A DNA stretch of 8,651 nucleotides from Candidatus Brockarchaeota archaeon (GTDB lineage: Archaea > Thermoproteota > EX4484-205 > DTQO01), in NCBI GenBank assembly GCA_017601265.1, contig JAFNJA010000083.1, positions 1 through 8,651 of the forward strand. Direction: 5' to 3'. Shown here piece after piece: positions 4,744 to 8,651 of this stretch. How positions within the stretch are numbered: position 1 is the stretch's first letter; the number at the start of each line of letters is the position of its first letter. The notes beneath the pieces are model-generated. The model had not been told where the DNA came from. It made no database searches and saw nothing but the letters and a program-made list of their open reading frames with translations. Made by a program: the position numbers and the translations under genes.

Positions 4744-5706
4744 CTATGTCGCCAGTATCGCGTTCAAGCGGTAAAGCTTCCTGTCCAGCTTCTTCCTCCC
4801 CCTCCAGGCGTAATCGAGCCTGTGCGCGACGACCCTACCGCGCTCCATTCCCACCATCAGCCCTCCCCTGCCCTTGATCAGAAGCCTCACCGCCTCGTGG
4901 CCGAACACGCTCGCGAGGTGCCTCGAAAACGCGGTGGGCGGCCCTCCCCTCTGCACGTACCCGAGGGTGCTGACGCGAACCTCGTACCCCGTCCTCCTCG
5001 CTATCTCGCGCGCGACCTCCGAGGAATCGCCAGCCCCTTCCGCCATCACTATGATGCTCGACCTCTTCCCCTTCTTGCGCGCTTCCTCGAGTTCGCGGCA
5101 GATTTTTCCCAGGCTGTACCTTATCTCCGGGACAAGGATGAACTCGGCTCCGGCTGCCAACCCAACTTGGAGCGCCAAGAACCCCCTGTTCCTTCCCATC
5201 ACCTCTATTATGAACACCCTCTCGTGGGATGTCGCTGTGTCCCTGATCTTGTCTATCGCTTCTAGCGCCGTGTTGGCCGCGGTGTCGAACCCTATCGTGT
5301 AATCCGTGCCAGCAACATCGTTGTCGATCGAGGCCGGGATTCCGATCACCGGTATCCCGCTCGCCTTGTAAAGCTTCCACGCCCCCCGAAGCGACCCGTC
5401 TCCCCCGATTATCACGACCCCCTCAATCCCGTTCTTCCTGAGAGTCTCAACGGCTTTCGCGACCCCTTCCCTGGCCTTCATTCTCTCGCACCTCGCCGTC
5501 TTCAACACCGTGCCCCCGAGGTTGACGATGCCGCTAACCGACCTCCTCGTCAGTTCGTCGACCTGTCCTTCTATCAGCCCCTTGTACCCCCTCTCGACCC
5601 CCAAGACCTCGAGGCCGTGGAAAAGCGCAGTCCTCACGACTGCCCTGATGGCGGCATTCATCCCCGGAGCGTCCCCGCCGCTGGTCACGACCGCGATCCT
5701 CTTCAT
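4744..5706 (-). CDS. pfkA: ATP-dependent 6-phosphofructokinase (PfkA family)
   Basis: This encodes 320 residues, the usual PfkA length. It phosphorylates fructose 6-phosphate to fructose 1,6-bisphosphate in glycolysis, in the cytosol. Seen: SGGDAPGMN (9-17), GTVLKTAR with the R72 equivalent, GGDGS (101-105), SIDNDVAGTDYTIGFDTA with catalytic D128, SHER with R163, MGR (170-172), E223, and LGYVQRGGPP with R253. G104 and a small residue at position 125 match ATP enzymes rather than pyrophosphate enzymes (Asp and Lys there). Odd: the usual His of LGHxQRGG, a fructose-6-phosphate ligand, is Tyr250; the Thr of TIDND is Ser; and Asp-Arg after the loop is Ser-Arg. The frame extends upstream by 39 codons, but ATG 5706 matches the family N-terminus, and a 31-bp palindrome over the promoter would lie inside any longer version. 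Classical PfkA is uncommon in archaea, many of which use ADP-dependent or other kinases, so lateral origin is possible. Confidence 0.93.
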   Translation of the reverse strand: MKRIAVVTSGGDAPGMNAAIRAVVRTALFHGLEVLGVERGYKGLIEGQVDELTRRSVSGIVNLGGTVLKTARCERMKAREGVAKAVETLRKNGIEGVVIIGGDGSLRGAWKLYKASGIPVIGIPASIDNDVAGTDYTIGFDTAANTALEAIDKIRDTATSHERVFIIEVMGRNRGFLALQVGLAAGAEFILVPEIRYSLGKICRELEEARKKGKRSSIIVMAEGAGDSSEVAREIARRTGYEVRVSTLGYVQRGGPPTAFSRHLASVFGHEAVRLLIKGRGGLMVGMERGRVVAHRLDYAWRGRKKLDRKLYRLNAILAT

Positions 5707-5718
5707 TCGACCATCCCC

Positions 5719-5749
5719 CAACCCCTTTAAGCGCGCGTTATAGGGGTTG
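5719..5749. promoter_or_regulatory. 31-bp palindromic operator/promoter of pfkA
   Basis: CAACCCCT (5719-5726) is inverted as AGGGGTTG (5742-5749). The inner triplets TAA/TTA (5728-5730, 5738-5740) extend the symmetry around a GCGCGCG core centred on 5734: 11 of 12 arm positions pair. The palindrome contains both TATA-like elements available to pfkA on the minus strand (CTATAACG, and CTTAAAGG). A dimeric repressor bound here would block TBP/TFB. Confidence 0.6.
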
Positions 5750-5828
5750 CACTTTCCCCAAGGTTTCCAGCGCCTCCCTGATCCGGCTGCCGCCTTGCGG
5801 TCCGCGCGGCAAACCGGTTCCAACTACC

Positions 5829-5860
5829 ATATATACCGAGGTTGCGCGGGAAGCGGAGGA
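5829..5860 (+). promoter_or_regulatory. TATA box and ribosome site of the sugar isomerase gene
   Basis: ATATATA (5829-5835) lies about 34 bp before ATG 5866. GGAGGA (5855-5860) lies 5 nt before it. The Shine-Dalgarno site selects ATG 5866 over the in-frame TTG at 5842. Confidence 0.65.
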
Positions 5861-5865
5861 AGGCC

Positions 5866-6705
5866 ATGAAGTTCAGCGTGTTCACGGTCATGATGCCGGA
5901 ATACTCGCCCGAGGAAACGGCGAGCATTCTCGGAAAGATGGGTTTCGACGGCGTCGAATGGAGGGTCGAAAAGTTCGCCGAAAGAAGGGGGGAGAAAGCT
6001 TCCTACTGGGGGTACAACAGAAGCACTCTGGACCTTGGTTCCATCTTCGAAAAAGCTCCCGAAGTAAAGTCGCTCGCCGATCGAAACGGGCTCGAGGTTT
6101 GTTGCTTGGCCACGTACTTGGGTGTGGACCAACAACGGGAGATCGCGAAGGTCGCGAAGGCTGCGAGCATAATGGAATGCCCCTGCATACGGGTCGGCGC
6201 CCCCAGGTACGACGGAACGGTGGACTACAACCGCTTGTACGCCGAGACCGTTAGAAACGTGAAAGAGGTCGAAGGGATCGCCAAGGAGAACGGCGTCGCG
6301 GCATTGCTCGAGATCCACATGGGGAACATCATGCCCAGCGCGGGCCTCGCGCACCGGATAGTATCGAACTTCGACCCGGAGCACGTGGGCGTCATCTACG
6401 ACCCGGGTAACATGGTTTACGAGGGTTACGAGCAATGGAAGATGGGGATGGAGTTGCTCGGGAAATACCTGCGCCACGTCCACGTAAAGAACTCGGCGTG
6501 GCTAAAGGATTCGCGAGGAAAATGGAAAGCGGAATCGGCAAAGCTTGATGAAGGAATAGTTGATTGGGAACAGGTCATGTCAAACCTGAGGGCCGTCGGC
6601 TACCGCGGGTATCTCTCCCTCGAAGATTTTTCGGAGCAGGATACGGCCTCGAAACTCAAAATGGATTTGGAATACCTAAGGAAGATCCAAGCACGTTTGA
6701 AATGA
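5866..6705 (+). CDS. Sugar phosphate isomerase/epimerase, xylose-isomerase-like TIM barrel
   Basis: This encodes 279 residues, a normal length for the AP-endonuclease-2/xylose-isomerase-like superfamily. These are metal-dependent barrels that isomerise or epimerise sugars and inositols. The expected metal-site residues appear in order: E149 (ALLEIHMGN), D179 (VIYDPGN), H206 (LRHVHVKN) and E253 (LSLEDF). E31 in FDGVEWRVE sits where the first strand usually contributes to the substrate pocket. The N-terminus MKFSVFTVMMPE fits the first barrel strand. There is no signal peptide, so the protein is cytosolic. The substrate cannot be read from sequence: ketose 3-epimerase, hydroxypyruvate isomerase and inosose isomerase/dehydratase relatives share these motifs. 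It is divergent from pfkA, with 159 bp between start codons. It faces the ArsR gene convergently, so it is a single-gene unit. Sugar interconversion before glycolysis is a plausible role. Confidence 0.88.
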   Translation: MKFSVFTVMMPEYSPEETASILGKMGFDGVEWRVEKFAERRGEKASYWGYNRSTLDLGSIFEKAPEVKSLADRNGLEVCCLATYLGVDQQREIAKVAKAASIMECPCIRVGAPRYDGTVDYNRLYAETVRNVKEVEGIAKENGVAALLEIHMGNIMPSAGLAHRIVSNFDPEHVGVIYDPGNMVYEGYEQWKMGMELLGKYLRHVHVKNSAWLKDSRGKWKAESAKLDEGIVDWEQVMSNLRAVGYRGYLSLEDFSEQDTASKLKMDLEYLRKIQARLK

Positions 6706-6797
6706 GCTTCTGATGGGCATGGGCATAGTCGGAGAAATCGAACCGGCAAAGCTGCCAGAATGCGGCACTTTAGAATCCGCCCGTGCAACCGAATTGA

Positions 6798-6823
6798 ACG
6801 GCGGACCGAACGGCACCCGCCGT
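6798..6823. repeat. Inverted repeat between convergent genes
   Basis: ACGGCGG (6798-6804) and CCGCCGT (6817-6823) are perfect 7-bp arms with a 12-nt loop in the 144-bp gap between the isomerase and ArsR stop codons. No oligo-T run follows on either strand, so a terminator role is only possible. Confidence 0.4.
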
Positions 6824-6849
6824 CATGAGTCCGCCCGCATCGAAGGGCT

Positions 6850-7230
6850 TCATTTGACTGAGATGCCGTCTACGAGCTCCAAAATCTTCGGCGTGCTAAG
6901 GCGGTAGTATAACCACTTCCCTTCGCGCCTTTTCTTGACTATGCCCTCTCGCTCAAGGATGTTCAAGTGGTGCGACGCGTTGGGTTGGGTCAGGCCAAGC
7001 GCAACCATCATCTCGCAAACGCACAGCTCCCTGGCGGCCATCATCTTGATCATCCTCAGCCTCATCGAGTTGCCAAGGGCCTTGAATAGCCTCTCCTTGG
7101 ACTTTAAGTAACGCTCGTCGCCAGCGCTCCTGGCTAACCGCCTAAGCTCCTCGGAGTATCTCTCGACTCCCACTTCCCTTCCTTTCCTTGAGGAGGTTAA
7201 ACGTTTCAACCTCGCGTAAGCGTTGCCCAT
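6850..7230 (-). CDS. ArsR/SmtB-family transcriptional repressor with CxC motif
   Basis: This encodes 126 residues with one winged helix-turn-helix domain (~45-115). Helix ALGNSMRLRMIKMM is followed by ARELCVCEMMVALGL, recognition helix TQPNASHHLNIL (81-92), then the wing VKKRREGKWLYYRL. ELCVCE (C70, C72) matches the alpha-3 ELCVC motif used by ArsR/CadC-type sensors for arsenic, antimony, cadmium or lead. Many archaeal homologues keep this motif without a proven metal role. It is a cytosolic dimeric DNA-binding protein that typically represses its own gene. The first ~45 residues are a basic, helical extension. ATG 7230 has a weak GTGA ribosome site. An alternative GTG at 7173 (107 residues) follows AGGAAGGG and has its own TATA-like element in an inverted repeat. 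No arsenic or metal resistance gene is in the window; the upstream same-strand neighbour is the glycoside hydrolase, 95 bp away, so its target is unknown. Confidence 0.88.
   Translation of the reverse strand: MGNAYARLKRLTSSRKGREVGVERYSEELRRLARSAGDERYLKSKERLFKALGNSMRLRMIKMMAARELCVCEMMVALGLTQPNASHHLNILEREGIVKKRREGKWLYYRLSTPKILELVDGISVK
7193..7213. promoter_or_regulatory. Imperfect 21-bp palindrome near the arsR-like gene start
   Basis: GAGGTTAAACGTTTCAACCTC pairs at 8 of 10 positions. On the minus strand it contains GTTTAACC, centred about 26 bp upstream of the alternative GTG start at 7173. It could be the operator/promoter of a shorter ArsR, or an intragenic site if ATG 7230 is used. Confidence 0.4.
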
Positions 7231-7254
7231 GTTGGCTCACTGCGCACGGACGTG

Positions 7255-7268
7255 GCTAAATGTTTAGC
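7255..7268. promoter_or_regulatory. Inverted repeat GCTAAA-TG-TTTAGC upstream of the arsR-like gene
   Basis: Perfect 6-bp arms flank a 2-bp centre, located 25-38 bp upstream of ATG 7230. This is where the TATA box of a leaderless or short-leader transcript should lie (minus strand CTAAACATTTAG). An autoregulatory operator over the core promoter is a natural reading for an ArsR repressor. Confidence 0.5.
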
Positions 7269-7325
7269 GGATGATCGAGCGAGGCCGAAACAGGGGCCTT
7301 GGCCGTTCCTTGCCTTTCCAGAACG

Positions 7326-8651
7326 CTATGGATGGGTCAGGTATTGCCCCGCAGGCGATCTGTGCTCAACGTATATCTTGAAAGCCAAATCCTTCTCCAA
7401 CCCCCGGACGCTTAGGCGGATCCTCCCCCCAGAAGCTTCGGCCTCCTCGCGCCTCAAGATGGTTCCGATGTAGGTGTCCCACCACTCAACCACGTACTCT
7501 CCATCAACGAACCCGGAGAGTTCAAACTCGACTTCCCCGATCGGCTCCACCGTTACGTTGTTGACCGCGTTCCACCAGTTATGCTCGGAGTTCTGGATCC
7601 AAGCGAGCGCTAGCGTCCCGTTACTCAGGCCGATGATCCTTGCTTTTGCCCCCTTCATCATCGCGAAGGTGAATTTCACGTAATCTACGGATAGCCAGTC
7701 CCCGCCCGAGTTGTCAAGCTTTATCTCGTGAGTTCCGGGCAAGAGCGAAGCCTTCACGAACTCGTCATATTCTTTCGCGGACGCGTCGTTCTTTCGATCC
7801 AAGTCCGGAAGAGCTGCAGACTTGACCAATGAGCCGTTGTCGTAAATCTCGAGGATCGCGCCCGAAATCGCCACCGAATTAACGTGCACGACCACTTCCC
7901 CGCCGAATGGGAAGTTCACCACGAAGGTGGGGTTGTTCCTCAGCTCCGGATGGGCCCTCCCGTGCACGAATTGGGAGAGCTGCGAAACGTTGCCCACCTT
8001 CCCGTCGAGACCGACGTAGAAGCGGTTTGCTTCGGGCCTGGCCCACCCGAGCCCGGGATAAACCGTTAAGTCCGCCAAGTCCCCCTTCCCCTCCGGGGGC
8101 GAAAGAACCAACTTGGCCCGGAGGTAGTCGAACCTCGCCTTCGCCGGATCGATGCCCTCGAGGTATTCGCTTAGGGCTTTAAAGTGGTAGTAAAGATCAT
8201 AGGGGTGGACGTAAGAATCCCACCACCAAAGAAAGGCCGAGGACGGCGAGCCGGACATTATGGAGGACCATATCCCCTCGTGAATCTCGACCCCTTCCAC
8301 GTCTTTGTAGGTGTAGGGATCGCCGAACCACCTCCAATCCGCCCCGAACTCGGTGACCATTACGGGCTTTCCGTACCTGGCAGAAAGTTCCTTCACCATT
8401 TCTTGCACTCCGCCGGCTATGTCCTTGAAAGACTCGGGGCCGTACCTGTGCACCGTAACGAACGAGATCGAATCCAGGCTCCCGAAGCGCGGATCCGAGC
8501 TGGTTGTTACCATGTGCCCGTAAGGGTCGATTTCCCTCATGTATTTCGCAATCACGTCGTGCCAAACCGAGACGGCGCCGAAGTCGTAACCGTCCGTCAG
8601 CTCGACTTCGTTCCATAACTCCCACGCCAAAACGTTGGTGCAGTACCCCCA
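7326..8651 (-). CDS. GH5-like glycoside hydrolase, C-terminal part (cut by right edge)
   Basis: The frame is open to base 8651; 441 residues are visible. The TTG at 8630 is an internal codon, not a start, because upstream codons read WGYCTNVLAWELWNE, a conserved core motif. That motif ends strand 4 of a clan GH-A barrel, with the acid/base Glu in WNE (8609-8607). The nucleophile is the Glu in PVMVTEFGADW (8351-8349). The Trp cluster SAFLWWWDSY fits strand 8. After the barrel (~residue 185) come beta-sandwich regions: a middle one ending SGGDWLSVDYVKF, like galactose-binding-fold carbohydrate modules (CBM6/35 type), and a C-terminal one ending DLAFKIYVE. Several N-x-S/T sequons suggest export, but the N-terminus is outside the window. 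Likely a beta-glucanase or beta-mannanase; the substrate cannot be deduced. It reads toward the ArsR gene, which has its own promoter-like repeat in the 95-bp gap. Confidence 0.85.
   Translation of the reverse strand, partial: WGYCTNVLAWELWNEVELTDGYDFGAVSVWHDVIAKYMREIDPYGHMVTTSSDPRFGSLDSISFVTVHRYGPESFKDIAGGVQEMVKELSARYGKPVMVTEFGADWRWFGDPYTYKDVEGVEIHEGIWSSIMSGSPSSAFLWWWDSYVHPYDLYYHFKALSEYLEGIDPAKARFDYLRAKLVLSPPEGKGDLADLTVYPGLGWARPEANRFYVGLDGKVGNVSQLSQFVHGRAHPELRNNPTFVVNFPFGGEVVVHVNSVAISGAILEIYDNGSLVKSAALPDLDRKNDASAKEYDEFVKASLLPGTHEIKLDNSGGDWLSVDYVKFTFAMMKGAKARIIGLSNGTLALAWIQNSEHNWWNAVNNVTVEPIGEVEFELSGFVDGEYVVEWWDTYIGTILRREEAEASGGRIRLSVRGLEKDLAFKIYVEHRSPAGQYLTHP

Noticed and set aside
4663..5265. 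Plus-strand ORF of 200 codons opposite pfkA
   Set aside because: It is antisense to the conserved phosphofructokinase and is Pro/His/Arg-rich, as expected of a shadow frame in GC-rich DNA.
5824..6483. Minus-strand ORF of 219 codons opposite the sugar isomerase
   Set aside because: It is antisense to a gene with a complete family motif set and has no recognisable protein features.

Overview
The window looks like a GC-rich archaeal chromosome segment. The clearest evidence is a tRNA-Lys(CUU) gene at 3227-3407 (+). It is split by three introns, two of which fold into bulge-helix-bulge splice motifs. It encodes no CCA tail, and an ATTTAAAT TATA box sits about 27 bp upstream of its 5' end. Shine-Dalgarno sites of the GGAGG/GGTGA type precede several genes. 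Several introns in one tRNA is a known trait of Thermoproteales-like (hyper)thermophilic Thermoproteota, so that group or a relative is the best guess. The sequence alone does not prove it.

Left part (1-2775, all minus strand): a surface-protein block. A two-gene unit (2764-1358, then 1333-1121) encodes a secreted protein and a 70-residue two-helix membrane protein. The secreted protein has an Ig-like domain, a long helical domain and a Gly/Lys-rich repetitive tail. Downstream, after a double poly-T tract, lies a secreted, probably membrane-anchored Ig-like surface protein. It is split by a frameshift near 540-558 and runs off the left edge.

Centre (2776-4521): a long non-coding stretch carries a 10-bp-periodic TTCA array and then the triple-intron tRNA. 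Next comes a plus-strand ORF whose first ~167 codons look like part of a tRNA-guanine-transglycosylase-like barrel. It then runs antisense into a convergent gene for a small multi-helix cytochrome b-like protein with two H-x13-H pairs, so it appears truncated.

Right part (4744-8651): a carbohydrate block. A PfkA-type 6-phosphofructokinase (minus) is divergent from a xylose-isomerase-like TIM-barrel sugar isomerase/epimerase (plus). A 31-bp palindrome covers the pfk promoter. An ArsR-type repressor with a CxC motif follows (minus), with an inverted repeat at its promoter. Last is the C-terminal part of a GH5-like (clan GH-A) glycoside hydrolase with beta-sandwich domains, cut by the right edge. 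Together these suggest polysaccharide hydrolysis feeding sugar interconversion and glycolysis, beside cell-surface proteins. The functional link between the blocks is inferred from proximity only.
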